Of a stretch of DNA of 64,000 nt, positions 16,822 through 24,588 are shown in pieces (the stretch's first letter is position 1; every line of letters starts with the position of its first letter). Below the pieces are notes generated by a model. The model was given only the letters and a program-made list of their open reading frames with translations. It was not told where the DNA came from and searched no databases. The position numbers were made by a program, and so were the translations under genes. Origin of the DNA: Bog-473 sp963744935. GTDB taxonomy: Bacteria > Actinomycetota > Acidimicrobiia > Acidimicrobiales > RAAP-2. The stretch covers positions 310,001 through 374,000 of the forward strand of contig CAVUVM010000012.1 in assembly GCA_963744935.1 (NCBI GenBank). The letters run 5' to 3'.

Positions 16822-17973
16822 ATGAAGAGACTTGCTCGATTCGCCCTGGCCGCCGGCGCCGGAGTTGGGTTGTCTGCTGCGGCGTTGCCCGCCGTAGCCG
16901 GTGCAGCTCCGTCACCTGGGTTCCCGCCGTTCGCCTTTGGTGGTGACGCTGCGGTGTTCGTCCAGACGGACAACCCGGCCGGCAATCAGATCGTCGCCTA
17001 TCACCGTAACGACGACGGAACGCTGATTCCCGCCGGAAGGTACTCCACCGGCGGTCTCGGCGGCGTCTTGAACGGCTCTGTCGTCGACCACCTCGCCTCA
17101 CAGGGCTCGCTGGCCTACGACACCCAGCACGACCTCCTCTACGCGGTCAACGCCGGCAGCAACACCATCTCCGTGTTCTCGGTGCACGGAGACCAGCTCT
17201 CCTTGCGCCAGATCGTCTCGTCCGGTGGGCAATTCCCTGCCAGCATCGCCGTGCACGGCAACTCCGTCTACGTGCTCGACGCGCTGAGTGCCAGCGTTCA
17301 GGGTTACGTCTCGTTCTTCGGCCGGCTGATCCCCCTACCAGGCTCGAACCGTTCGCTTGGCTTCAGCGTGCCGAGTGGCGCGACGCAGTTCCTCAGCACA
17401 CCCGGTCAGGTGACCTTTTCGCCTGACGGTTCGCAGCTCGTGGTGACGACGAAGCAGAGCGGCAGCGACATCGACGTGTTCCACGTCGGCCCCTTGGGCT
17501 ACCTGGCGCAAAGTCCGGTCGTCAATGCCGAACCGGGACAGGTGCCGTTTGCGGTGACATTCGACCAAGCCGAACACCTCGTGGTGACCGATGCGGGCAC
17601 CAATGCCCTGTCCACGTATGCGTTGGCACCGAACGGCACGGTGAACGCCATCGACACCGTGCTCACCGGGCAGAGCGCGACCTGTTGGGTGACCGGTGCA
17701 CAAGGATCCTTCTTCGCCTCCAACGCCGGAAGCGCGAGCATCAGTCGCTTCGAGGAACAGTCGTCGGGCGAGCTCACCCTGGCCGGTAGGACCGGGACGG
17801 ACCCGGGCACCGTCGACGCCGCTGCCTCCCAAGACCAGCAGTTCCTCTATGTACAAACCGGCGGGAACGGGATCGTTGACGAGTTCCATGTGGGTCCGGG
17901 CGGCTCGCTGTCGGCCATCGGTTCGGCTGTCGTGCCGGGCGGGGCCGGTGGGGAAGGAATCGTTGCCTTCTGA
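16822..17973 (+). CDS. Secreted beta-propeller (lactonase-like) protein
   Basis: A 383-aa protein with a clear signal peptide (MKRLARFALAAGAGVGLSAAALPAVAGA) followed by repeating beta-propeller strands such as DLLYAVNAGSNTISVFSV, GQFPASIAVHGNSVYVLD, QVTFSPDGSQLVVTTK and HLVVTDAGTNALSTYAL. The pattern is that of seven-bladed 6-phosphogluconolactonase-like or YncE-like secreted propellers. No catalytic residues can be assigned, so a binding or sensing role is equally possible. AGGAGG lies 9 nt before the ATG. It is divergent from the ECF sigma gene, which suggests sigma-dependent control. Confidence 0.8.
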   Translation: MKRLARFALAAGAGVGLSAAALPAVAGAAPSPGFPPFAFGGDAAVFVQTDNPAGNQIVAYHRNDDGTLIPAGRYSTGGLGGVLNGSVVDHLASQGSLAYDTQHDLLYAVNAGSNTISVFSVHGDQLSLRQIVSSGGQFPASIAVHGNSVYVLDALSASVQGYVSFFGRLIPLPGSNRSLGFSVPSGATQFLSTPGQVTFSPDGSQLVVTTKQSGSDIDVFHVGPLGYLAQSPVVNAEPGQVPFAVTFDQAEHLVVTDAGTNALSTYALAPNGTVNAIDTVLTGQSATCWVTGAQGSFFASNAGSASISRFEEQSSGELTLAGRTGTDPGTVDAAASQDQQFLYVQTGGNGIVDEFHVGPGGSLSAIGSAVVPGGAGGEGIVAF

Positions 17974-17992
17974 CGTCGTCCCGCTGAACGCC

Positions 17993-18040
17993 GCCGGTGG
18001 CCCCGGTCGAATGGCCAACTTTCCGACGGGGGCCACCGGC
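17993..18040 (+). terminator. Strong inverted repeat after the beta-propeller gene
   Basis: Perfect 12-bp arms GCCGGTGGCCCC and GGGGCCACCGGC with a 24-nt loop begin 20 bp past the stop. There is no U-tract. It is a likely terminator separating this gene from the NlpC/P60 gene. Confidence 0.65.
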
Positions 18041-18131
18041 TGGGGTCCGACGCGCCCAACCGGCCCTCAAATGTCCGCTGCACACCAGGTGAGGACTCAA
18101 GGAGTCGCGAGCGGGCGACGATCCCACCAGC

Positions 18132-19427
18132 GTGGATGTTGGAGGACCTCGCCCTGGTCATCGGTCGACTTCCGTGTTCGCCGCAGCCGTCGCCAACTGC
18201 GCGCTCGCAGCCATGACGGCCCTGCTCTGCGTTGCTCTCGTCATTCTTCCCGCCTCCGCCGGCGACGTAGCCGCGTCGGCGCACGACTCGGGAAGCGGCA
18301 TCGAGAGCCTGACCAGCATCCCGTCTGACAACTTCTGGTTGGCCGACGCCCAAGGCGGCGTGTGGAACTTCGGCTCTGCACCCGCCTACGGCTCGGCCGC
18401 CGGCTTGCCCCTCAACCATCCCATCGTCGCGATCACGACGACGCCCGATCAGAATGGCTACTGGCTGGTGGCTTCCGACGGCGGCATCTTCTCCTACGGC
18501 GACGCGCAGTTCTACGGCTCGACCGGTTCGATCGCACTCAACAAGCCCATCGTGGGCATGGCGCCGACGCCCGAAGGCCACGGCTATTGGCTCGTTGCGT
18601 CCGACGGCGGCATCTTCTCCTACGGCGACGCGCAGTTCTACGGCTCGACCGGGTCGATCGCACTCAACAAGCCCATCGTCGGCATGGCACCGACGCCCGA
18701 CGGCCACGGCTACTGGCTGGTGGCCTCCGACGGCGGCATCTTCTCGTACGGCGACGCACAGTTCTACGGCTCGACCGGGTCGATCGCACTCAACCAGCCC
18801 ATCGTGGGCATGGCGCCGACGCCCGAAGGCCACGGCTACTGGCTCGTTGCGTCCGACGGGGGCATCTTCAATTTCGGCGATGCCGGGTTCTACGGCTCGG
18901 CGGCCGGAGGTCCGAGCCTCGATCCCACCGACAAAGTGGTGTCGACCCGGTCCGGAGACGGCTACTGGGTGGAGGAGCAGAACGGGACGGCGTACCCGTT
19001 CGGCGACGCACAGGGTGCGCCACCCACCGAAGCACTGTTGTTCCAGCCGATCACTCCCGGGGACAAGGCGGTTCTGTTCGCCTTCGCACAGCTGGGCAAG
19101 CCCTATATCTGGGGCGGCAACGGCCCCGCGGGTTATGACTGCTCGGGTCTCGCCCTCGCCTCGTGGGAGAACGGCGACGGCATCGGCTTCGCCCGAGTGG
19201 CCGACGACCAGTACGACACCGGCGGCGTACCCGTCGCGCTGACCATGCTCTCAGCCGGGGACCTCGTCTTCTGGGGAGACTCGCAGACTGACTGGACGAG
19301 CGTCTACCACACGGCCATCTATGTCGGCGGGAACATGATCGTCGAGGCGACCGGGGACGAGGTCCAGTTGAACGCACTCGACCAGTGGGGACTGAGCGAC
19401 CTCATGCCCAACGGCCGGCGGCCCTGA
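18132..19427 (+). CDS. Secreted NlpC/P60 peptidase with six 42-aa repeats
   Basis: About 431 aa. A hydrophobic N-terminal segment (about residues 15-43, ending LPASAG) is a signal peptide. Six 42-residue units of the type GYWLVASDGGIFSYGDAQFYGS, the middle three nearly identical, follow. A C-terminal NlpC/P60 domain has the catalytic Cys337 in YDCSG and His393 in YHTAIYVG, with YIWGGNGP before. NlpC/P60 enzymes cut cell-wall peptides, so this is a secreted peptidoglycan hydrolase. The repeats could be beta-propeller blades or wall-binding units. The start is uncertain: GTG at 18132, GTG at 18174 or ATG at 18213. The same module occurs in the GH26-like protein at 35350. Confidence 0.85.
   Translation: MDVGGPRPGHRSTSVFAAAVANCALAAMTALLCVALVILPASAGDVAASAHDSGSGIESLTSIPSDNFWLADAQGGVWNFGSAPAYGSAAGLPLNHPIVAITTTPDQNGYWLVASDGGIFSYGDAQFYGSTGSIALNKPIVGMAPTPEGHGYWLVASDGGIFSYGDAQFYGSTGSIALNKPIVGMAPTPDGHGYWLVASDGGIFSYGDAQFYGSTGSIALNQPIVGMAPTPEGHGYWLVASDGGIFNFGDAGFYGSAAGGPSLDPTDKVVSTRSGDGYWVEEQNGTAYPFGDAQGAPPTEALLFQPITPGDKAVLFAFAQLGKPYIWGGNGPAGYDCSGLALASWENGDGIGFARVADDQYDTGGVPVALTMLSAGDLVFWGDSQTDWTSVYHTAIYVGGNMIVEATGDEVQLNALDQWGLSDLMPNGRRP
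18330..19040 (+). repeat. Six 126-bp tandem repeats (42-aa units)
   Basis: Units start at 18330, 18456, 18582, 18708, 18834 and 18960, exactly 126 bp apart. Units 2 to 4 are almost identical at DNA level, showing recent expansion or homogenisation, while the first and last are diverged. The same 126-bp period recurs in the gene at 35350. Confidence 0.9.
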
Positions 19428-19429
19428 TT

Positions 19430-19449
19430 CGGGCGGCTGACGCCGCCCG
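19430..19449. terminator. Bidirectional terminator hairpin
   Basis: CGGGCGGC and GCCGCCCG form a perfect 8-bp GC stem with a TGAC loop between the convergent NlpC/P60 and TetR genes, followed by a short TCTTC stretch on the plus strand. Confidence 0.7.
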
Positions 19450-19468
19450 TCTTCGAGAGATTCGTCGC

Positions 19469-20038
19469 TCAGCCCCTCGCCATCACCGCTCGCAGTTCGG
19501 CCATCGACTCGCGCATGACCTCGCCGAGCTCCCGGTCGTCGTCTCCGTTGGCCCACCGCTCGAGCGCCACTCGCAGCACGGTCATGCCGGCCTCCGCCGC
19601 CAGCGTCGCCTGCGGTTCGCTCACACCTCGATCTCGCAGCGCCGCGGCGACGGCTGTGCCGTAGTCGGCCAACTTGGACAGCTCGCGTTCACGAAGTTCG
19701 GGGTTCGCCGCGATCACCGCTTGGCGCTGAGCCGAGAGGTCCCGGCGACCCTCGCCGAGCATGGCGGCGCCAGCATCGAGACCACGGGCAACGGCTTCGA
19801 AGGGACTGTCAGCGCTGGGCGCGGCGATGACCCCCTCCAGGATCCGGTCCTTCAGGATGGCGGAGCCACCGAAGAGCACTTCGCGCTTGTCGGCGAAGTG
19901 ACGAAAGAAGGTGCGCTCGGTCACCCCTGCCCGGGCGGCGATCTCTGCGGCCGTGGTCTGGTCGAATCCCCGTTCCGAGTAGAGCGCGAGAGCCGCCTCC
20001 TGCAGCCGGCCGCGACTATCCGGTTCCCATCGACCCAT
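19469..20038 (-). CDS. TetR/AcrR-family transcriptional regulator
   Basis: About 189 aa. The N-terminal helix-turn-helix is visible as FDQTTAAEIAARAGVTERTFFRHFADKREVLF (about residues 26-57). The C-terminal domain is of the mostly helical MftR-like/TetR_C type. It is divergent from an NAD(P)-dependent epimerase-like gene. The intergenic region holds a TTGACA promoter with two copies of a TGACxGTxACTGACATC element, the likely operator. It probably represses itself and the epimerase gene. A GTG at 20044 would add two residues. Confidence 0.88.
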   Translation of the reverse strand: MGRWEPDSRGRLQEAALALYSERGFDQTTAAEIAARAGVTERTFFRHFADKREVLFGGSAILKDRILEGVIAAPSADSPFEAVARGLDAGAAMLGEGRRDLSAQRQAVIAANPELRERELSKLADYGTAVAAALRDRGVSEPQATLAAEAGMTVLRVALERWANGDDDRELGEVMRESMAELRAVMARG

Positions 20039-20055
20039 GACCACAATCCTAGGTG

Positions 20056-20103
20056 TTGACAGTAACTGACATCATCCCTTAGCGTGATGACGGTCACTGA
20101 CAT
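20056..20103. promoter_or_regulatory. Promoter with two direct operator-like repeats (TetR/epimerase)
   Basis: TTGACA at 20056-20061 and TAGCGT at 20080-20085 (18-bp spacer) look like a sigma-70-type promoter for the rightward gene. TGACAGTAACTGACATC (20057-20073) and TGACGGTCACTGACATC (20087-20103) are direct repeats 30 bp apart, each holding an imperfect inverted GACxGT/ACTGAC. They overlap the promoter, as expected for repression by the adjacent TetR protein. Confidence 0.65.
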
Positions 20104-20142
20104 CGGCGTCACTGGTCTTCGTCTACTACTGGAGGTACCGCC

Positions 20143-21066
20143 GTGAGAATCTTCGTCACCGGCGCATCGGGCTGGATCGGCTCGGGCGTCGTACCCGAAC
20201 TCCTCGAAGTCGGACACGAGGTCGTCGGCCTGGCCCGCTCCGAAGACTCGGCGCAGCGGCTCGAAGCCGCCGGCGCCATCGTCCAGCGGGGCGATCTCGA
20301 CGATCCCGACGGCCTGGCGAAGGCTGCGGCTGACTCGGACGGAGTGATCCACCTGGCCTTCCAACACGAGGTGGCGTTCGGCGGCAACTTTGCCGCCGCC
20401 GGCGCCGCCGATCGGCGAGCCGTCGAAGCCATGGGTGCGGCACTGGCCGATTCGGACCGGCCGTTCGTACTCGCCTCGGGCATGCTCGGCCTGAGTTCGG
20501 GGCGGGTTGCCACCGAGGACGACGGACTGGTGCCCAGTGACGAAGTCCGGGCCAACCCGGCCAGCGCCCGCGCCGCCACCGCGCTGCTCACGCTCTCCCT
20601 GCGAGGCATCGGCGTCCGATCATCGGTGCTGCGCTTCCCGCCAACGGTCCACGGCGACGGTGACAACGGGTTCGTCGCCACTCTGGTGGGCATCGCCCGT
20701 CAGCGGGGCGTCGCAGCATACGTGGCCGACGGCTCCAACCGGTGGCCGGCCGTCCATCGTTGCGACGCCGCCCGCCTGGCTCGGCTGGCCGTCGAGGGCG
20801 CTCCCGCCGGGTCAGTCCTGCACGCAGTGGGCGACGAGGGCGTGCCGTTCCGGAAGATCGCGGAGGCCATCGGCCGCCAACTGGACATCCCGACAGCGTC
20901 GGTCGCTCCCGACGACGCGCCAGAACATTTCGCCTTCTTGGGCCACTTCGTCTCGCTGGACTGTCCCGCAACGGCCGCGACCACGCGCCGGCTGCTCGGT
21001 TGGGAGCCGACCGGGCCCCGCCTCCTCGAGGACCTCGATGCGGGCTCCTACGTCCGCTCGGAGTAG
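20143..21066 (+). CDS. NAD(P)-dependent epimerase/dehydratase-like SDR
   Basis: A 307-aa extended/atypical SDR. FVTGASGWIGSGVVPELLEVGHEV at the N-terminus is the Rossmann TGxxGxxG motif, and RGDLDDPDGL and GVIHLAF follow the atypical NAD(P)-binding pattern. A YxxxK pair is not obvious, as in many NmrA-like or DUF-type relatives that sense or reduce NADPH. The GTG start has GGAGG about 8 nt upstream. It is divergent from TetR and probably controlled by it. Confidence 0.83.
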   Translation: MRIFVTGASGWIGSGVVPELLEVGHEVVGLARSEDSAQRLEAAGAIVQRGDLDDPDGLAKAAADSDGVIHLAFQHEVAFGGNFAAAGAADRRAVEAMGAALADSDRPFVLASGMLGLSSGRVATEDDGLVPSDEVRANPASARAATALLTLSLRGIGVRSSVLRFPPTVHGDGDNGFVATLVGIARQRGVAAYVADGSNRWPAVHRCDAARLARLAVEGAPAGSVLHAVGDEGVPFRKIAEAIGRQLDIPTASVAPDDAPEHFAFLGHFVSLDCPATAATTRRLLGWEPTGPRLLEDLDAGSYVRSE

Positions 21067-21083
21067 GGCCCCCCTTGGGGGCC
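21067..21083. terminator. Short GC hairpin terminator
   Basis: GGCCCCC, CTT loop, GGGGGCC begins directly at the stop of the epimerase-like gene, between it and the convergent cyclic-nucleotide-binding gene. Confidence 0.65.
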
Positions 21084-21112
21084 GGCCTCCTGGCGGGATC
21101 GGCCAGCGATGC

Positions 21113-21526
21113 TCAGGCTGCGACGCTCAGCGTCCGGGCGGCCGCCGTCTGGCGCACCTTGTCCGCGAAGGCCGGGACGGCCTCGAGAATCTGTCGAAAC
21201 TCGACGCGGGACCCGGCGTAGACCAGGGCATCCGAGGTCACAGTCACCGTCGCATTCCGCCGGCCGATGCCGTCCTGATCGAGGAGAGCCATCTCTCCCA
21301 CCAGGTCACCGCGCCCGAGGGTCGCGATGGTGTGACCCCCTTGGCTCACCGTCGCCTCACCATCGGCGATGATCATGAACTGGTCCCCCGGACCGCCCTC
21401 GCGCACCAGGACGCGACCCGCCGGTACCTGCAACGCCGTCAGGTGACGGCGGATGAGGGCCAGCTCCGAGCGGCTGACCTGGGAAAACAATGACAACTGC
21501 GCCAAATCGTCCTTGAAGAGTCGCAC
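21113..21526 (-). CDS. Cyclic nucleotide-binding domain protein (no HTH)
   Basis: A 137-aa stand-alone cNMP-binding fold. LSLFSQVSRSELALIRRHLT, VPAGRVLVREGGPGDQFMIIADGEATV and IATLGRGDLVGEMALLDQ follow the CAP/Crp beta-roll. The phosphate-binding cassette usually reads GE(L/M)ALL-x-(R/N)xxRxATV. Here GEMALLDQDGIGRRNATV keeps the Glu and an Arg, so nucleotide binding is plausible. There is no DNA-binding domain, so it likely acts by protein contact. The GTG start has GAGGAG close upstream. Confidence 0.83.
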   Translation of the reverse strand: MRLFKDDLAQLSLFSQVSRSELALIRRHLTALQVPAGRVLVREGGPGDQFMIIADGEATVSQGGHTIATLGRGDLVGEMALLDQDGIGRRNATVTVTSDALVYAGSRVEFRQILEAVPAFADKVRQTAAARTLSVAA

Positions 21527-21611
21527 CTTTGCTCCTCTCTCTTCTTCTCTGTTCTCTTTTCAACACCCAGGGTGCCTAGTTCCTTCCTATCTGTCAATGA
21601 GCTTTCGAAGA

Positions 21612-21642
21612 TTCCCTTCATCAGTTTTTCTGATGAAGGGAA
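21612..21642. terminator. Perfect 13-bp hairpin
   Basis: TTCCCTTCATCAG, a TTTTT loop, and CTGATGAAGGGAA form a perfect stem between the PilZ and cyclic-nucleotide-binding genes. No U-tract follows the stem on either strand, so it is a terminator or an RNA element processed or bound by protein. Confidence 0.6.
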
Positions 21643-21657
21643 CTCAGGATGGGCCAG

Positions 21658-21717
21658 GCTCCTGACTTGAAGTCGCAGCCGGGGGCACGACTGACCGCCC
21701 GACTTCAAGACAGGAGC
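21658..21717. repeat. 18-bp inverted repeat with 24-nt loop
   Basis: GCTCCTGACTTGAAGTCG and CGACTTCAAGACAGGAGC match at 17 of 18 positions, and CCAG/CTGG flanks can extend the pairing with a bulge. It lies 15 bp from the 13-bp hairpin. Two strong structures in about 110 bp are unusual. Candidates are a terminator pair, a structured small RNA, or a miniature mobile-element relic. Confidence 0.6.
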
Positions 21718-21751
21718 ACTGGAACCATGTACTCCCCCTTCGGCCACATCT

Positions 21752-22117
21752 CTAGACCAGTTCGAGCACCCGGTCCCCGTCGCTGGCGTGGCTGAGGACC
21801 TCGAGGATCGCACGCTCGGTGTTCGACAGGTGCACGAACTCGATCCCGATGCGAGCGGAGCGCAGCGTGCTCCGGACCACGTTTGTGACCTCGCCCTCGA
21901 ACCGGATGTTGACCGCGTCACCCACCGCAGGGAGCTCGACCGAGACATGTCGACCGACGAGATCGGACGGCCGGGAGTGTTGCATCCTGATCCCGATGCC
22001 CAGGATCGAGATGTCGACGACGCGGCAATCCCGCCAGCCAGAGGCGCTCTCCCCCTCGACGTGGCAGAACCCGCCCCAACCAGCCGTCTGGCGGGGCACT
22101 CGCCGGCGATTGTCCAT
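21752..22117 (-). CDS. PilZ-domain protein (cyclic-di-GMP receptor-like)
   Basis: A 121-aa single PilZ domain. The N-terminal RRRVPR box gives RxxxR, and RVVDISILGIGIRM gives the D-x-S-x-x-G motif; both are cyclic-di-GMP contacts. The start ATG is taken at 22117 because AGGGAGGTG lies about 6 nt upstream; an in-frame GTG at 22177 has no such signal. It likely transmits cyclic-di-GMP levels to envelope or motility partners. Its neighbour on the same strand is a cyclic nucleotide-binding protein. Confidence 0.85.
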   Translation of the reverse strand: MDNRRRVPRQTAGWGGFCHVEGESASGWRDCRVVDISILGIGIRMQHSRPSDLVGRHVSVELPAVGDAVNIRFEGEVTNVVRSTLRSARIGIEFVHLSNTERAILEVLSHASDGDRVLELV

Positions 22118-22278
22118 GATGCACCTCCCTTTCCCCGAGCCGCCCAGCGACGTCGGATCAAGGCCCCCTCGTGACACACCTCAGAAGAGAGCCACGATGT
22201 CTGGAACCGTGGTGCATTCGGTGTCTTGTGTGAGTAGTCCGTCCGTTGACGCACATGGGTCCTTTGGCCCACTCAATC

Positions 22279-22296
22279 CGGGGGCTTCACCCCGGT
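22279..22296. promoter_or_regulatory. GC hairpin in the PilZ / UBP-finger divergent region
   Basis: CCGGGG, GCTTCA loop, CCCCGG, followed by TT on the plus strand, about 110 bp before the UBP zinc-finger start. It may be a leader hairpin or attenuator. No known riboswitch consensus was recognised around it. Confidence 0.4.
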
Positions 22297-22406
22297 TCGT
22301 CCGTGCTGCGTGCCGGCGCAAGGGGTGAATGACCGCAAACGCGGGCGCCCTGGCGTTGCGGACGATACGTTGCTGCCAGATGGATGACGCGCTGGAAGGA
22401 GGCCAC

Positions 22407-22751
22407 GTGGACGATCAGCTGATCGATTCGACGAAGGAGCCGAGCGGTACCGGTTGTGTCGAATGCGACGCTGCGGGCGGCTGGTGGCTCCATTTGCGCC
22501 GCTGTGCCGAATGCGGCCACATCGGATGCTGCGACACATCGCCATCTCAACACGCGACGGCTCACGCCCGAGAATCAGGCCACGCCATCATCGCAAGTTT
22601 TGAGCCAGGTGAAGATTGGTTTTATGACTATCGCAGCGACGAGTTCGTGACGGGCCCGCCCCTGGCGCCGCCGACCCATCATCCGGTTGCACAACCCGTA
22701 CCTGGACCGAGCGGGCGCGTCCCTTCCGATTGGCAGCAACACCTCCACTAG
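22407..22751 (+). CDS. UBP-type zinc finger protein
   Basis: A 114-aa protein of the bacterial UBP (ubiquitin-hydrolase-like) zinc finger family. GCVECDAAGGWWLHLRRC, CGHIGCC, QHATAHARESGH and SFEPGEDWFYDY supply the Cys/His ligand series in the usual order. Bacterial versions are stand-alone and of unknown function; the usual WCYVDE is WYDYRSDE here. GTG at 22407 has GGAAGGAGG at ideal spacing; an ATG at 22380 is less likely. The Pro-rich C-terminus is low complexity. Confidence 0.85.
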   Translation: MDDQLIDSTKEPSGTGCVECDAAGGWWLHLRRCAECGHIGCCDTSPSQHATAHARESGHAIIASFEPGEDWFYDYRSDEFVTGPPLAPPTHHPVAQPVPGPSGRVPSDWQQHLH

Positions 22752-22768
22752 GAGCCCGTCGTGACCCT

Positions 22769-24007
22769 CTAGGACGCGCTCGCGTTCTCCAGCACGAGGG
22801 CGACCCCCTGGCCTGATCCGACACAGACGCCAAGGACGCCGTAGCGCACCTCGCGCACGTGGAGCTCGGTGGCCAAGGTGAGGACGTAGCGGGTGCCCGA
22901 CGAGCCGAAGGGATGGCCGATGGCCACCGCCCCGCCATTGGGGTTCAGGCGATCGTCGGGCACCACGAAGCCGTCGAGCTGGTTCGTCAGCTCGCGCAGG
23001 ACACCGAGAGCCTGGGCCGCGAAGGCCTCGTGTACCTCCCACACGTCGACGTCCGTCGGTGCCAACTTGGCTCGCGCGAGCGCCTTGACGATGGCGAAGG
23101 CGGGAGCGATCCCCATGAACTGGGGGTCGAGGGCGTACGTCGCCGAGGCCACGACCCGCGCCAGCGGAGTGAGTTCGAGGGACTGAGCGGCCTCCTCCGA
23201 GGACAAGAGGACGGCCGACGCGCCATCGCTGAGTGGCGACGAGTTGCCCGCCGTCATCTGCGTGGTGTTGGGTTGAGGCGGAAGCGCGGCCAACTGCTCG
23301 GCCGTGGTGTCGCCTCTGATCGTCTCGTCGTTCTCGAAGATACGACCGGGCGCCTTCTTGGTGCCGGGGATCTCGACCGGGTGGATCTCGGCGGCGAACC
23401 GACCGGAGTCGCGGGCGGCGGCGGCGTGGTGGTGCGAGCGCAGCGCGAAGGCGTCGATCTCCTCGCGGCTCAGCTGGTAGCGGTCGGCCACGTTCTGCGC
23501 CGTCTTGATCATCTCGACGTAGGCATCGCGGGCCAACAGGACCGGGTTCGGAGGCCCGCCGGCTCCCGCCCACATGGTGTCGAGCAGCAGGACCGGTCCC
23601 CGCGGGCTGAACGGGGCATCACCTTTCATGTTGGCCCACCCCGAGCGCGACATGGACTCGACCCCGGCAGCGAGTCCGACCTCGAGCTCCCCGCTGCGTA
23701 TGGCGTGCGCGAGGGAGATGGCGCCGGTGAGCGACGAGGCGCAGAAACGGTTGACCGTGACCGCGGGAACCGAATCAGGGAAGCCTGCGGCCAGCGCCGC
23801 CCAACGCGCGATGTCCCCCATGCCCTCGTGGGCCACGTTGACACAGCCGGCCGCGATGTCTTCGATCCGATCGAGCGGGACACCAACGCGTTCACACGCA
23901 GCCACCATCGTCTGGCCCAGGAGGTCATCGGTCCGCAGGTGTGACAGGGAACCGCCGTAGCGGCCGACGGGAGTGCGGGCTCCGCCGAGAACGAAAGCGT
24001 CGCTCAT
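22769..24007 (-). CDS. Acetyl-CoA acetyltransferase / thiolase
   Basis: A 412-aa thiolase. The nucleophilic Cys89 lies in NRFCASSLTG, the second-half His365 in GGAVAIGHPFGSSG, and the acid/base Cys395 in GVCVGSGQG. Thiolases cleave 3-ketoacyl-CoA or condense acetyl-CoA, so this fits beta-oxidation or ketone catabolism. The first ATG overlaps the OsmC stop (ATGA), making the two one operon. The C-terminal C-V-G-S-G-Q-G deviates slightly from the usual CxGGGxG. Confidence 0.92.
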   Translation of the reverse strand: MSDAFVLGGARTPVGRYGGSLSHLRTDDLLGQTMVAACERVGVPLDRIEDIAAGCVNVAHEGMGDIARWAALAAGFPDSVPAVTVNRFCASSLTGAISLAHAIRSGELEVGLAAGVESMSRSGWANMKGDAPFSPRGPVLLLDTMWAGAGGPPNPVLLARDAYVEMIKTAQNVADRYQLSREEIDAFALRSHHHAAAARDSGRFAAEIHPVEIPGTKKAPGRIFENDETIRGDTTAEQLAALPPQPNTTQMTAGNSSPLSDGASAVLLSSEEAAQSLELTPLARVVASATYALDPQFMGIAPAFAIVKALARAKLAPTDVDVWEVHEAFAAQALGVLRELTNQLDGFVVPDDRLNPNGGAVAIGHPFGSSGTRYVLTLATELHVREVRYGVLGVCVGSGQGVALVLENASAS

Positions 24008-24429
24008 GACGCGAGCCTGGCGTCGAGGGTGATCTCGGGGACGCCGGCGAGCGCACGACTGACCGGGCAACCCTCCTTGGCTGTCCGAGCGTGCTCGGCA
24101 AAGGCGGCTTGTTCAACGCCGGGCACCCTTCCCACAGTCACGAGGTCGATCTTGGTGATCGTCGGCGCGCCCTCCACCAGCCGCAATGTGACCGTCGCGT
24201 CCGTGTGCACCGATTCTGGGGGATGTCCCGCCTGGGCCAAAATGTTCGAGAGCGCCATTGAGAAGCAGGCCGCATGGGCGGCGGCGATCAGTTGCTCGGG
24301 GTTCGAGCCAGGTCCGTCCTCGAAACGAGACTTGTAGGTGTAGCCGCCGCTGATCGTGTCGCCCGCCGTGAACGTCCCGGTACCGGTGGGAACATCGCCC
24401 TTCCACTCCACGCTGCCCTTTGCAGGCAT
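24004..24429 (-). CDS. OsmC-family peroxiredoxin
   Basis: A 141-aa OsmC/Ohr-fold protein with both peroxidatic Cys55 in AACFSMALS and resolving Cys121 in EGCPVSRAL, and the conserved Arg35 and Glu45 region (KSRFEDGPGSNPEQLIAAAHA). It reduces organic hydroperoxides with lipoyl or thiol donors. AAGGAGG sits 5 nt before the ATG. It is divergent from the ThDP enzyme gene and coupled to the thiolase gene. Confidence 0.92.
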   Translation of the reverse strand: MPAKGSVEWKGDVPTGTGTFTAGDTISGGYTYKSRFEDGPGSNPEQLIAAAHAACFSMALSNILAQAGHPPESVHTDATVTLRLVEGAPTITKIDLVTVGRVPGVEQAAFAEHARTAKEGCPVSRALAGVPEITLDARLAS

Positions 24430-24588
24430 CTCAGCCTCCTTGGTCGCTTCCGAGGTGGTTTCGGTTCTAGTCGGCGCCGAAGCGATCCGATACGCCCCGA
24501 TCTCCGCACGGTGGCGTTGGTGAATGAGTCCATGGTCACGCGTCGTCGCCGCTTTTGCGATTCGCCCGATTTCACTACGCTCCGTGCT

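Noticed and set aside
18330..19040. 126-bp repeats considered as CRISPR-like array
   Set aside because: The repeats are in frame inside a coding gene, without spacers, and encode the 42-aa unit.
19469..20038. The TetR gene as regulator of the shared 21-bp operator
   Set aside because: Its own promoter region has a different repeat (TGACxGTxACTGACATC), which is its likelier site.
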